A stretch of DNA of 64,000 nucleotides from Combretum micranthum (GCA_024138025.1 JAMXBD010002261.1:62001-126000), one strand, 5' to 3'. Counted from the first letter of the stretch, positions 1-11,744 are shown. Notes: a model not told the origin generated them from the sequence alone. Made by a program: numbers and translations.

Positions 1-120
1 AAATTTTAATACAAAATCTCATTAGTCGAGAAAAGTTACAGTTTGGCCTTTAAACAGATTAACATATTTTAAATGGATTGAAAGCACGTAAAGAATTTTT
101 TTTTTTACCATTTTATTTAG

Positions 121-235
121 TGCATAGATATTTTGGTAGTTGGGCCTCTGATCCAATTTGATACCATGGACCCTTTCTCTGTATTAGTAGCAAAGCCTAA
201 GGAGTTGAGCCTGATTTTAGGACTATCTCATATAG
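121..235 (+). CDS. Putative internal exon of an unrecognised host gene
   Basis: Open in one frame for all 115 nt. It is preceded by a T-rich tract ending in an AG acceptor at 119-120 and followed by a GT donor at 236-237. Read from 121 it gives 38 codons plus one base, so the intron phase is 1; the peptide includes the stretch DPFSVLVAKPKELSL. The candidate terminal exon at 7494 starts with two bases, which matches this phase. I do not recognise the protein. The LINE at 245 lies eight bases past the donor, and its TSD (230-244) contains the exon end and the donor, so the splice site was kept on both sides of the insertion. The upstream part of the gene is outside the window. Splice sites are seen; that this is a real gene is inferred from open frame plus phase match. 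Confidence 0.42.
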
Positions 236-760
236 GTCTAACTTAGTAGGTTGAAATGCATATTAAAGTAACCTCTGTTACTTTCTGTTGGAGAGTTTTT
301 CCTCTCTGTTGGAGAGATTTAACATCTTTGGATGTTATCCACTGTTCTGATGACATTTCTCAAATTTGGGGAAATCTATGAACAGTAGGGTCTTGTCTAT
401 GTGATTTATCTCAGACTTTTGTACTGCTTGATAAAAAAAAAAAACCAAGTTTAAAAAAAAAAAAAGTGCCCGGGGAAAAAAGGAGAAAAATAAAAAACAA
501 GTTCTTCTAAAAGTAATATCTTTTGTTTCCTAAATCTTCTCTGTTTTTCTGCCTTGATCGTGGCCGGTTTGTTGTGTTCTATGACACTCCGGTGCTTCCC
601 TTCGTTGCCCGTTTCCCCATCATTCCTTTTGTGATATCTCCTCCCAGTCCCCGTTGTGTTTTTTTTTTTCTTAGCTGATCTAGATTCTGTCTGATTCCTT
701 TGCCTTGTTGCTTGCTTCTCCTTCTTTAACTTGGTCCTAGCTGTTTCTTTTTTCAGATCC

Positions 761-2087
761 ATGGCTGCATCAACAGACCATATTCCCAAAGATAGTCAAT
801 TTGAAGAAGAAGTTATTATAGAAGATCCAGATGAAGGTTTGCATAACAGCAACATTAGGGAAGAAACCTTGGCTGTGGCCAAGGTCATAACTGACAGGAC
901 TCTAAACAAAAATGCAGTGACTGATATTCTGAACAAAACTTGGAGAAGCTATGGAGTTAAAGCTATCAACCACATTGAAGCAAATATGTACCTCATAAAC
1001 CTCAAATTAAGCACTCACTTAAAGCATCTGTTGGAAGAAAGTCATTGGTCAGTGATGGGACACTGCATGGTGGTGGAAGAATGGAAAGGAAATCTGAAAA
1101 TGGAAGAGATCCCGATGGACTCCATATCTTGCTGGGTTCAAATACATGGGCTAAAGTTGAACCATATGTCGATAGCAGGGGCCAGGATGATTGCATCAAA
1201 AATAGGATATGTAGAGGAAGTGGAGCCCCTTTCTTCAGGGAAGGGGGAGAGAAGGACCTTCCTAAGAACCAGAATAAAAGTTCCAATTATTAAGCCTTTG
1301 AAAGCAAGTATATGGATAAACAACGGCAAAGGTGAGAAGTATAGGGCTTTCCTAAAGTATGAAAGGATAAATGACTGGTGTTTTAACTGTGGAAGATTGG
1401 GGCATCAAAGTAAGAGCTGTGAATTTGAGAAAGCTGGGGAGGAAGGAGTAGGACAGGGGTTGAGAGCTAATGAAGTAAGGAACTGGAGGAATCAAAATGA
1501 GGAAAAAAAAGATGAAAACCATTCCAAAGAGAATATGGCTCTACTGTGAAAATGATCATGATTCCCATCATCTTCTATGTTAACCTTGAGAATCTGAGAC
1601 CGCATTCATCCCCAAGGCCATTACCCCTCAAACCACAAAAGAACAACACTTCAGTCCCATACCCTGTTTAAAACTTCAAATCCCACCTCCTAAAATAAAC
1701 CTACCCGATGAACAATACATAACCCAACCTGATACTGGTGCACAGCTGAATGACATCCTGTTTAAACAGTTCTCCCCACACCTTTCCCTAAAATGTAATT
1801 CCCAGGCCACCATCCTAAAGTTTCATGATCTGACAAAAAATGTAGTGGAATGTGATTTGGAAGTTAATCTGTCTACAGGTAAGCAAGTAAAGGGCAAAGC
1901 TCCTTTCAAAAAAACCCCCTTGGCCCTACCAGATTCTGTGGCGCCTACTAAACTCCATGAAAATATGGAAAGACTCTCTTTGAAAAGAGGAGGAGAAGTT
2001 TTGGAAAAGGAAAGCCAAAAGAAAATGAAAGGGGAAGTACAAAAACCAAATGATGCAGAAAGAGGATGGACTTGGAGGAGGGTGTAG
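761..2087 (+). pseudogene. LINE ORF1: nucleic-acid-binding protein, broken
   Basis: The intact N-terminal part runs from the ATG at 761 to a stop at 1547-1549 (262 aa). It resembles the DUF4283 region of plant LINE ORF1 and ends in a CCHC zinc knuckle, CFNCGRLGHQSKSC, at 1379-1420. ORF1 proteins bind the LINE RNA to form the retrotransposition particle. A lysine-rich C-terminal part stays open at 1845-2087 in a downstream frame, so 1550-1844 has lost the reading frame. An upstream in-frame TTG at 731 was not chosen because 761 is the first ATG. Plant ORF1 proteins are usually longer than the first piece alone, which fits a truncated reading frame. Family assignment rests on the knuckle, the position and the following ORF2. 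Confidence 0.85.
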
Positions 2088-2652
2088 CAAGGAATGTTCG
2101 ATGGCTGATAGAATCACTCACAAAAAAAATAGGGATCCAAGGAAACACAGAACTGGGAAAAAACAAGTTGGTGGTAGAAGGAAAAAACAAGAAAAAGAGT
2201 GATCTTGGATGAGGAAAATTCATCTTCCAGCATAAATGACAAAGAATGGTTCGATGTTCCGATAAAGCTATGAGTTTTACGGGCAGTGGTGGCTGGCCTT
2301 CAACAGCCACACGGGAACCATGAGTTTCCTATGTTGGAACTGTCAAGGGATCGGGTCTCCTGAGACAGTTCGAAATCTTAAAGGCCTAATATGTAAATAC
2401 AACCCCTCTATTGTCTTCCTTATGGAACAAAAAATAAAGAAAGTTTTTTGGAAAACTTAAGAGTTAAGTTTCATTTTGGAGATAGTTTCTATGTCAACCG
2501 AAGGGGCCTTGCTGGAGGCCTAGCTCTGTGGTGGAATGATAGCCTCAGCATAGTTGTTCTGCAACATCTGATTTTTTTGTGGATTCGGAAATTTTTTGGG
2601 AAGATGGTACTAGACTGGGTCATGTCTCCTGGATTCATTCTGGCACGGATAT

Positions 2653-3000
2653 ATGCAAAAGAAAAATTTATGGGATCACCTTATAACTTTCTCGAGGGAC
2701 CACAAGGAGTGGCTAGTTATTGGAGACTTTAATGCAATTCTCTATGATCATGAGAAAGAAGGAGGCCGAAAGGCTGACAGAAGAACGAAGAATGGCTTTA
2801 GGAATTTTGTGGAGGATGCGGCCCTGGAAGACTTGGGGTACAGTGGTCCTAAGTTCACTTGGAGCAATAAGAGAGAAACAACTGACTTGGTGAGGGAAAG
2901 ACTAGATAGGGGGCTGGTTTCTATGGGATGGATTGAAAGATATCCGGAAAGTAACATAGAGCACATTCCTTCTAATGCTTCAGATCATGCTATGCTCCTG
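2653..3000 (+). other. LINE ORF2 endonuclease core motifs
   Basis: In the frame starting at 2653 the catalytic block GDFNAIL has its Asp at 2725, and the C-terminal SDH block has its Asp at 2983. Between them is GPKFTWSNKR, typical of plant L1 endonucleases. These are the metal-binding and histidine positions of the exonuclease-endonuclease-phosphatase fold. The domain's N-terminal strand is at 2320-2440 in another frame. Confidence 0.88.
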
Positions 3001-3639
3001 GTGCGTTTGTTTAAAGAAGATACAAGGAGGCCAAGGAAGTTCAAGTTTGAAAATATGTGGTTGTCCTCAGATGAATGCACAGGGGTAATCCAACAATCTT
3101 GGGGGAGGAGGAATGGCAGTGATCTTTGGTCTACTCTAAATCTTAACCTAAATGAATGCAAGAGGAACCTTATGAACTGGAGTACTAGATGCTTCCCAAA
3201 CAATAGGAAACAAATTGACAGGGTTTTGCAAAGACTGGGGACTGTACAAAGTGAACAAAATGGAGTAGACCTAGAGGAAGAACAAGCACTTTTCGTAGAA
3301 CTAAACGACTTATGGGAAAGGGAGGAAAAGTACTGGCATCAGAGGTCACGCATCAACTGGCTCAAATACGGAGACCGGAACACTTCCTTCTTCCATCAAT
3401 CCACTTTATTAAGAAGAAATAAAAACAAAATTCTAAAACTCAAAATAGAGAGGGGAAATGGATGGAGGATGAGAATTTGATTGCCCAAGAATTCATTGAC
3501 CATTTTAGCCAGCTCTATAGTTCAGAGGGGGAGGAGCCAAATGAGGATTGTGTGGATTGGATTAGCAATTGTGTCACTGATGATATGAACAGGGAGCTGT
3601 GTAAAATGGTAGAAGATGAGGAGATAAAGGATGCTGTTG

Positions 3640-4500
3640 CTCAAATGGGGGGCCTAAAAGCTCAAGGCCCTGATGGATTCTCGGGGGTTTTTTATCAAAA
3701 ATTCTGGACTGTCATTGGGAAGATGGTCTCTGATGCAGTTAAGGATTTTTTCAGCACAGGTAACTTCCACTCTGACCTAAACATTACTGATCTTGTTCTC
3801 ATCCCTAAAGTCCAACATCCCCATTTGGTATCTAACTTTAGGCCTATCAGCTTGTGCAATTTTTTGTACAAAATCATTTCCAAGATTCTGGTCAATAGAT
3901 TGAAACCTTTTTTGGGCAGGCTCATCTCTGAAAATCAAAGTGCTTTTATCTCGGGTAGACGATTCATGATAATATCATCATCGCTCATGAAGCTTTCCAT
4001 TTTCTTAAAAAAAAAAAAAGGGAAAAAAGGGTTATTGTGCTCTAAAAGTAGATATGAACAAAGCATATGACAGGATCGAATGGGGCTTCTTAAAAAAAGT
4101 GCTCATTAAGTATGGCTTTGAGTCTAAATGGATTAATTGGATAATGAATTGTGTCACTACTTCAATTCAATATTCTTCTTCATGGGAAAACAGTGGCAAA
4201 CATAAAGCCTAGCAGAGGACTAAGACAGGGAGACCCCTTATCACCATACTTGTTCATCCTGGTTGCTGATGTGTTATCAAAAGGAATAGATATTTATAAA
4301 AACAATGGGGTTCTCTCAGGGCTAACTATGAAACCTACATGTCCTACCCTATCTCATTTGTTCTTTGTAGATGATTCTTTGTTCTTCATGGAAGCGAAAC
4401 TGACAGAAGTGAGGAAGCTGATAAACTTAATGGAAAGATATTGCAAAGCTTCAGGTCAAAGAATCAATATAGACAAATCAAGCATATTCTTCAGCAATAA
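3640..4500 (+). other. LINE ORF2 reverse transcriptase domain
   Basis: The recognisable blocks are GPDGFSGVFYQKFW, the PISLCN block near 3845, QSAFISGR near 3940, RGLRQGDPLSPYLF near 4215, and the active-site box FVDD at 4364-4375. Most plant L1 elements have FADD here, so the Val is a small deviation. The domain is split by a frame change in the poly(A) stretch near 4005-4020 and again near 4150. Confidence 0.9.
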
Positions 4501-5444
4501 CACTAATAGCATGATAAGACAAAGAATAAGCAATGATTTGGGAATGACCATCACTGACAACCCAGGAATGTACTTAGGCCTTCCCATGCTGTGGGGAAGA
4601 TCTAAATTCGAGGCTCTAAAGTTTGTGAAGGAGAAGATTGTAAGGAAGTTGAAAGGCTGGAAAAAAAACAACCTAACAGAAGCATGAAGAGAAGTGCTCA
4701 TCAAATCAATAGCCACTGCTATTCCTATGTTCGATGGCCTGCTTCTGTTTTCCAATGAGATGGTGCAAGGAGGTAAATGGTTTGATGGCAAAATTTTTCT
4801 GGGGACAGAAAAGAGAGGAACAGAAGATCACTGGAGTAGCTGGGATAAGCTCACTAAAGCCAAGGAAGTAGGAGGTTGGGCTTCAAAGATTTGCACCTAT
4901 TTAATTTAGCTCTCCTAACTAAATTGGCCTGGAGGATAGAACAAAATCCGAATGAACTATGGGTAAAAATCCTAAAAGGTCTATACTACCCACAGAAAGA
5001 CTTCAGAGATGCTCACAGGGGAGGTAGACCTTCATGGGCATGGATTAGCATTTTGAAAGGGAAAGAGGTCTTGTTCAAAGAAGGAATTTGGCAGGTTGGA
5101 TCGGGGGAAAGAATCAGATGCTTCAAAGACCGCTGGGTACCTACTGTACCAGGAGCTACCCCAAATCCAGAAGTCCTAATGGCTCAGAAAATCTTTTCGT
5201 GAAAGATTTAATAAACCCAGCTACAAGACATGGGATACAAATAAAATTAAGCAATGGATAACAGAACAAGAAAGGCAAAGAGTAAAGGAGATACCTCTGG
5301 GAAGTCTCCATCAGAAGGACAATCTGATATGGCCACACCATCGCGAGGGATTTGCTCTGTAAATCGGTCTACACCTTCCTCAAGTCCACCATGGGGGAAA
5401 CCAACTCAAACCAAGCCTCATCGTCCAGAAGCACCTCCAACCTG

Positions 5445-5650
5445 CAATGGAGAAAAATCTGGACAGCCAAAACCCTACCCAAGATACAACACTTTCTATG
5501 GAGAATAGGATCAAACACGTTACCAACAGCAGATCAATTGTGGAGGAAGAAAATCTTACCCGACCCGACTTGCCAGATCTGTGGAGAAATGGAGAGTACA
5601 GAGCATGCCCTAATCCTTTGCGAATGGACAAAGTTGATCTGGTTCGGAAG
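5445..5650 (+). other. LINE ORF2 zinc-binding linker (zf-RVT-like)
   Basis: The segment contains KIQHFLWRIGSNTLPTADQL followed by a Cys-x2-Cys with downstream His and Cys, the pattern found between RT and RNase H in plant LINE-type reverse transcriptases. It lies in the 5352-5912 frame. Confidence 0.8.
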
Positions 5651-5939
5651 CCTAGGTATCAGAATCAACCATCAAGCCGTGGGTTCCTTCCTCGACTGGG
5701 TAGATCAAGCTGCCGCATGCAGTGGAAGATTAGCTAAGGAGATGGAAGTACAAATCGGAGCAATAGCTTGGTGCATTTGGGTGGAGAGATGTAAAGCAGT
5801 GATTGAGGGGAAAAAAATTGAGCCGCTAAGAGTTCTGAGCCACGCACAAACGCTGGTCAGAGATATTAAATCCAAGACAGAAGATCCAAGAAGAGAATTG
5901 AAGCTATGGTAAATGGAAGAGAGAGCTGGACAAAACCCT

Positions 5940-6455
5940 CACCCACGGTTGTAAAAATCAATGTGGACGCCTCGTGGACATCTGGAAGAGAGGGCAGCAG
6001 TGGTGTGTGGCAAGAGATCATTGGGGAAAGTTAATTTGTGGCAGGTCGATGCTATGTACGGGGATCATGCTGAGGAAATTGAAGGCAAAGCTGTCATGAT
6101 AGGAATTGATTTTGCTCTAGATATGGGTTTGGAAAAGGTGCAATTGGAATCCGATTGTCTTTCTGTGGTCAATGCTTGTTTGGGAAATAACTCCAAGGTG
6201 CACTTGGCAACAAAACCCTATCTAGCTAAAATCAAGAGCTATCTAAGAGCGACACCGAATATTTTCTCTATTTCTCATATTCCTAGGAAAGCTAATAGAG
6301 TAGCTGACTGGGTAGCTTCTATGACAAGGAGAGGGATGTGTCCTACGGATTGGTGGTGTAACCCCCCTTCCCATCTCCAGAAGCTACTCAATTTAGATAG
6401 TATGTTTGTTGACCCGCTTGAGTCAACGTCCTCTTTTGTATATGACAATGGTTAA
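5940..6455 (+). other. LINE ORF2 RNase H domain
   Basis: A VDA block lies just before 5975. It is followed, in the 5961-6455 frame, by a Glu-containing helix (AEEIEGKAVMIGIDFA), the block LESDCLSVV and a final ANRVADWVAS block. Together these supply the four acidic positions of RNase H. This C-terminal domain is typical of plant L1 elements. One frame change separates the first block from the rest. Confidence 0.85.
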
Positions 6456-6483
6456 TATGTATAAATATCTCTCGTTTATGACA

Positions 6484-6507
6484 ATATATATATATATATA
6501 TATATAG
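6484..6507. repeat. AT dinucleotide run forming the LINE 3' tail
   Basis: Uninterrupted alternating AT directly after the LINE 3' UTR, running into the right-hand copy of the LINE TSD (6502-6516). It takes the place of the usual poly(A) tail. Confidence 0.85.
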
Positions 6508-6516
6508 GTCTAACTT

Positions 6517-7493
6517 GATATGCTTGGATTAAGGATTGCAACATCGATTTGCTTGCTTATGACCTTTTTTAGTTATTGTCTCACCAGATGAAAGCTTTTC
6601 AATAGATGTTCTTATTTTATACAATCTTTTAAGGCTTATTTGTAAGCTACTGAGTTCCTTTATAAAACTTTGGGTTTCACTAAACTTGATTGGCGGCACC
6701 ATTTTAAAAGCCAATATTTGATTTAGTAGCAATCCACTTGATGGTTCATATTATTCATATAATTCTCAAATCATTTAGTAGCTGATATCGAGACACAAAA
6801 TCTGTAAGTAAAGGCCTCATCCTCCTCATTGACACATCCAAAGCCTTGTGAAGTTTCTAAGAAACATTAGTACTTTGCTAAAAATAATTACTTCAAGAGA
6901 ATCAAAACAATTGATCAAGGAAGAATGAACAAAGAACAAGAAATAATGCCTACTCTTGGAAACCAAGTTTCCTTGATCCTCCTTCTATGCTTTTATTTAA
7001 TGAAATTCCTCTAAGTATTAGTAGGTCAAAGCTTCTCAACGTCATGTAATAAGTAACTTGTAATGATTGACTGATTGTAGTAGCCCCTTCACACATTATG
7101 TTGGTGTCTCTTTTGGAGATGAGGAAGTAATAATTTAATGAGTTATAAGTGCAAAATATTGAGGGTTTTTTTGTCAGTTAGATCTTTGGCCATTTCATGC
7201 CATTGATTGATTTTTTCAGTTAGTGATAGGATAAAGTAGGAGCGGAAAAAAAGAATTGACCTAACCCACAAATTGTACTAGATTGGATCAAAATCTTGAA
7301 GCTTTTTTTTTTTTTTTTTTCATTTGGAAAAAAAAAAAAGAAAACATGTTTTGATTCATGGTTCCATTTAAATCAATAATTTTGAGTTATGTTTTTGTTT
7401 GAGAGGGCAAAATCAAACAGTTTGATTAAAAGGTGTAAAAAAAAAAAAAAAGTTAAACACGTCTTAAAGGAAAAATAATTATTGTCTTCACAG
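6517..7493 (+). other. Rest of the putative host intron, no coding signal
   Basis: AT-rich DNA after the LINE, with long T and A runs at about 7302-7320, 7327-7340 and 7437-7451. It ends in a pyrimidine-rich stretch and a CAG acceptor at 7491-7493. I see no open frame of note and no transposon ends. Confidence 0.5.
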
Positions 7494-7720
7494 AAACATT
7501 ACCATTTGTTGTCCATGGGAAAGTATTCTTATCTATCCGAGTGGGATCATCAGATTTATATAGTGCTTCAATAAGCGGCCACCAATTGATTTCATCAAAT
7601 CCAAATTCCGATCCTTATGAGAAGTCAGGCAGAGTGATGGAGAACAGCGACATAGCATCTCTCGGCCTTGAAATGACATGCTGGATCCCTTTGTCTCTGG
7701 TTTGTGATGCTATAACCTAA
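7494..7720 (+). CDS. Putative terminal exon of the unrecognised host gene
   Basis: After the acceptor TTGTCTTCACAG the sequence is open for 227 nt to a TAA at 7718-7720. Two leading bases followed by the codons for TLPFVVHGKVFLSIRVG complete the phase-1 codon left by exon 121-235. The 3' half contains ENSDIASLGLEMTCWIPLS and ends CDAIT. There is no internal ATG start that would suit an independent small gene, which favours an exon. I do not recognise the family. The LTR retrotransposon F1 begins 340 bp downstream, so any 3' UTR is short or shared with F1. The open frame and splice site are seen; gene status is inferred. Confidence 0.45.
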
Positions 7721-8054
7721 TATATGTAGGCAAAATACATAGGTGGGGTGTCTCATGACAAGTTTTACAGAATTAATTGGCGTTAGTGTGATGTGCATAA
7801 CCAAATTGGTTTGGTTTTCACGAAATGCGGTAAAGTAAAGGGAAAAAAAGGTACATGTTAATTATTAATTTTTAGAAATGGTTCGGTTTACAAACACAAT
7901 AAGTTTAGATCCATTATTTTTAGGTTCAAAAAGTTTAAAAACAAATTATGTTTGAAATTACAATATACCATTTAGTTTTATTTGGGAGGAGAATCATATT
8001 GCATTGAATTGTGCCCATTACTATGTCATAGGGAATTGAGCCAAATTTTAGGGT
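7721..8054. other. Downstream flank of the putative gene
   Basis: AT-rich, 334 bp, up to the F1 TSD. It may include the 3' UTR. No further feature is seen. Confidence 0.4.
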
Positions 8055-8770
8055 TGTATTGTAAACTCTTAGATTTTATGCTAAGTTTATACTTAAACCT
8101 AGAATTAAAAATCAACCGGAAACCCTAAAAGTCAACAAAGTCTATGACAAACTCTAGTGTTTAGATCCGGTTATCCCGCGCTCCTAACTTTATAACAATA
8201 AAATTGAGATAATCACATATTATAGTTCGTAATAATATAGGAAAGCCTAAAAAGATCAGATTCGTCAAAATTTAGTTCGTTCTGAACCCAAACGGGATCA
8301 GTTCTTGAAAAACATGTCTTGGGACTCAGGATAGTAAAATATTCCGATGACACTGTTAGACTTGTAATAATATAAGGATTTCAAAAATATTAATTTTATA
8401 ATTTTTTAGTAACTAAAAATATTAGATATCGTATTTTTATGCGTATTTTTATGCGTATTTTCTTTACTACTGGTATTAATTTGTCTTGTCTACTATTCAT
8501 GTCACTATTCTACAGTATTTACTACTATTCACCTATCTCTACTTTTTTTACTACTTACTAATACTACCTATACACCTATTTCTTACAATTTTCATTTTCA
8601 ATATTACTTTACATCTTTCATATCTCACATCTTAATTACTTTTCATTATAAAAATACAAATTGAATAATTTTTCCTCCCTTTTTTCCCATGAGGCTGCTG
8701 CCTCCTCTCTCTTACTATCTATTTTTTTTCCATTTTATTTAATTACATCTAAGTTCCTTCCATAAAACTC

Positions 8771-8778
8771 TATAAATA
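8771..8778 (+). promoter_or_regulatory. TATA box of LTR F1
   Basis: TATAAATA in the U3/R part of the LTR, followed by a C/T-rich leader. The same box lies at the corresponding place in R1, R3, R5 and R6 (on the minus strand), which supports a real LTR promoter. Confidence 0.6.
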
Positions 8779-10442
8779 TGCTCTCTCCCTTTATTTCCTT
8801 CACACACTTCATTTACATACTAAAACTCTCTAAAAATTTCTCTACTAAACTTTTCTCCAAATATTCCTTTCCAACTCTCTCTTTTCTTCCTGTCCCATTA
8901 CTATCTCCATATAACCAACAATAAATTCTTTCTTCCTCCATCTCTACATAAATCTTAGGTAAAAATATCTAATGTTTCTTCTTCATATCATGCAATATTA
9001 CATGATCATAGTGTGTGTTTTCTAAAATCATAGTGTCGAGGAAACAACAATATATTCATGTTTTGTTCTTGTTTATGCTTAAATATTTTGTTTACTATTG
9101 CTATGTTATTTTGTTATTATATTGTCATATTATTATCGATGCTCTAATCTAACTCCATACATGTATTATATATATATATATGTATATCTATATTTCTTAG
9201 AGCCTAAATGCTCACTAACCTAACATCTTAATATAGCTCTTATTATTGCTCTTACTATTATGCTCTTTCTTTTTCTTTCTTCTTTTCTTTTTGCAACTAA
9301 TTTATTCTTAGTTTCGGGAAGCCTTGATGAAGTTAAGCTCCCAATACTTGATCTTATTATTATGATTATTTGTTCCTTATATCTCTTTCTATCTTATTAT
9401 GTGTTATTTCTATCTTTTTCATGTCTACATAATTATATTCATGCATGGTTAAGATGTTGTTGTCTTAATAAAAATAAAAAGAGATTATTTCTTTAATAAA
9501 GAGAACAAGACTAAACTCACTTTAAAATGGATTTTGTTTCTTAGCAAATATTTTTCCATCAAGATTTAGAAATTATTCGTAATAAATTCTTTTAAAAAAT
9601 TTATACAGGCTCATCATGAAATTTCAAAGTGTCAATAAACAGGAATCCTTCAAGGATCTAACCAAATGAATATACAATTCCTTTTCAAAATGGTAACATA
9701 AAAATTTTGGTTTGAAACTTTAATGTTAAAAATTCTTTATGCAAGTTTTTTCATAAAAACTTATTTATAAGGATTTTTACCATAGACAAGTTTTCAAAAT
9801 TAAGGTAAAATCAACTCACTAGTTTATAAACCCACCTAGAGAAATAAAAATTGATCAAAGAAAGTAAGTTTTAGAAATGATAAACTTATTTTCTAAGAAG
9901 TAGAAGAATATATAAAGAAAAAATATACTTGTAATATAACTCAAAATCTTAGAGACTATCAACAACTTAAGAGAAATTTTTTTGGAAACTTCTTTTCCCA
10001 TCACTAGAAATAAAAATTGGTAGACATCTTAAAGATACCAAGTTTTTGAAAAATAATTTATCTTTGAAAAAGTTAGGAAATGAAATTATAATAAGAAAGC
10101 ACTCACTTATAATAAACCAAGAATTTTTAGTTCAAACTCTTAAAGATAAATTGTTTTATGAAAAATCAATATTGAGACAACACCACTAAAATCATGCATA
10201 CAATATGAGTATATATATATATATATATATATTCAAAGGATTTTTCAGCCATACAAATAGCTATGTGTTTGTTTAAGGATTTTTGGATGAAGAAAAGTTT
10301 AGAAAATTGTCTTTTAGGGGCTGGGAATTTCATAATGAATTTGTACCCTCCTATTTTGAGACCAAAATGACTTCTTATAATAAAAATAACCTTAGAAATG
10401 CATAGATCTTTTCGAGTAGGTAGATAATAACATATAATATGC

Positions 10443-10494
10443 GAAATTCCAAGTTAAAATGAGTAAGTTATGACCATTTTAAGTTAGAATTTTC
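10443..10494 (+). repeat. Group-B LTR palindrome in F1
   Basis: Copy of the conserved inverted repeat described for R6 at 52331, here in the opposite orientation and slightly eroded (arms GAAATTCCAAGTTAAAATG and CATTTTAAGTTAGAATTTTC). Confidence 0.75.
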
Positions 10495-11375
10495 ACAAAT
10501 CCGAATTTTAGCGTAAATAGAAGATAGAGTTAGAAAATTTAAGTAGAAATTCTATAACACTCATTTTGGGTATTTTTCTTGCCTAGGAACCTAGGAGGAT
10601 GAATCTTGCTATCCCAAGGACTACTTTGATTAGGGAAGCTACCATCAAGACATGGTCGAATGAGTTTACTTCCCTTATTTTCATACTCATGCTTGCTTAT
10701 CGTTTAATGGCACTAGAAATACGAAAACAAAAAACGGAAAAGTGCATGTGATTTATAACGACTAGTGAACTCATGTTAAGCATATCGAGTCTCAAATTAC
10801 CTATAATAAATTGTATCCTCTACTGCCGTGTTGAAGTATTTGAAAATTGTATGATTACCCTTAAGATATTATAACTAAATTCTAGACTCTTAATAAAATT
10901 GATTCATGCACTTCACGAATCAAGTCTCATTACATTTGCTATTATATATTTGGTGGGACAAGTGTATAATAGTGGTGGTCAGCATGACCGGTAGTATTTG
11001 CATGTGGCGAGTAATAGGCGATAAGATCTACATGTTTTTTATGGTGCATAGTAGCTGGTAAGAACTACAAATTTTATTTGTTGGCTATAATTGATCGATA
11101 TACCCAACCCCGAATGAATGGAGTAATTTCATTCAACATATAGTTCCCGAAAAACCATATGTCTTGTTTGCTCATGTGTTGTTGCATTTTACTTGCTTGA
11201 ATAATTAAACTTTTTTTATATCTTTTGTTTCGAGTATGGTAAACCGGGAATGTTATCACTAAGCTAGTAACGCTCACACCCCTATAGATTTTGTATGCAC
11301 CGGATCATTTGCTTTTGCACTCATGATTTCTGTTATCTACATAAGTCATCTTTTGGGAGCTTTTGGGGGAAATCC

Positions 11376-11445
11376 AATCATGGACCTAGATCGGACTTCC
11401 TTTAAAGTCTAATCATGGACCTAGATCGGACTTCCTTTAAAGTCT
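11376..11445 (+). repeat. 35-bp tandem duplication in F1
   Basis: Two identical 35-bp units beginning AATCATGGACCTAGATCGG, at 11376-11410 and 11411-11445. Identity of the copies suggests a recent duplication. Confidence 0.9.
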
Positions 11446-11657
11446 ATTAGTGATATTATTTAAGTTTATTGTAAAGACTTAGATTTTATGATTCAATCCT
11501 TGGAGATTTTAGCAGTGGAATGCCCCTAAAGCTTTTGTAATGAATTTACAAACGATATTATGTGGGTTAATATTTATCTAGATTCTTGTATGCTTTATAT
11601 TACTCGCTTAAACTATACTTTCCCACTGGCGTCTCCTATTACCGTGTTGTGCGCCTT

Positions 11658-11699
11658 ACATATGATATTGAGACTTTTGCAAGTCTTAATATCGTATGT
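11658..11699 (+). repeat. LTR 3'-end hairpin in F1
   Basis: Arms ACATATGATATTGAGACTT and AAGTCTTAATATCGTATGT pair at 17 of 19 positions around a 4-base loop, 40 bp from the LTR end. Confidence 0.8.
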
Positions 11700-11744
11700 G
11701 GCAGACTGCCATGTTTAGGATACCTTTTAGGGCGTGACATGTAT

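Larger units (their letters stand above)
2320..6455 (+). pseudogene. LINE ORF2: endonuclease / reverse transcriptase / RNase H polyprotein, multiply frameshifted
   Basis: It begins at an ATG at 2320 with the start of an AP-type endonuclease (MSFLCWNCQGIGSPETVRN), and the last stop is at 6453-6455. Domains in order are endonuclease to about 3000, reverse transcriptase about 3640-4500, a zf-RVT-like cysteine-histidine segment about 5445-5640, and a plant-LINE RNase H to 6455. The protein would nick the target, copy the LINE RNA from the nick and remove RNA. The frame is broken at about 2445, 2690, 3470, 4005-4050 (an A-rich run), 4150, 4685 (in-frame TGA), 4790, 5190 and 5340. No single open frame exceeds 275 aa. 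Some breaks fall in homopolymers and could be sequencing error, but the number argues for a dead copy. Confidence 0.9.
245..6501 (+). mobile_element. L1-type LINE (non-LTR retrotransposon), near full length, coding capacity decayed
   Basis: The element has the plant L1 order: 5' leader (245-760), ORF1 with DUF4283-like region and CCHC knuckle, and ORF2 with endonuclease, reverse transcriptase, zinc-binding linker and RNase H. The 15-bp sequence ATATAGGTCTAACTT occurs exactly at 230-244 and at 6502-6516, as expected for a TSD from target-primed reverse transcription. The 3' end is an AT dinucleotide run rather than a plain poly(A). The leader has A-rich runs near 430-465. Both ORFs carry frameshifts and stops, so this copy is not autonomous as read. 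It lies inside the first intron of the putative host gene, in the gene's sense direction. Confidence 0.93.
8060..11739 (+). mobile_element. Solo LTR F1 (group B, Tekay-related), 3.68 kb
   Basis: It starts TGTAAAC and ends GGGCGTGACA, the same termini as the complete element at 18812. It is flanked by the perfect 5-bp TSD TGTAT (8055-8059 and 11740-11744). There is no internal domain, PBS or second LTR, so it is read as a solo LTR left by recombination between two LTRs. Inside are a TATA box at 8771, one copy of the 39-bp LTR minisatellite unit near 9320, the group-B 51-bp palindrome at 10443, a 35-bp tandem duplication at 11376 and the 3'-end hairpin at 11658. Small open frames inside it (for example 9260-9496) have no family features. 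Confidence 0.9.

Noticed and set aside
451..789. Minus-strand open frame of 112 aa over the LINE 5' leader
   Set aside because: Low-complexity, Lys-rich translation of A/T runs opposite the LINE leader; no family motif.
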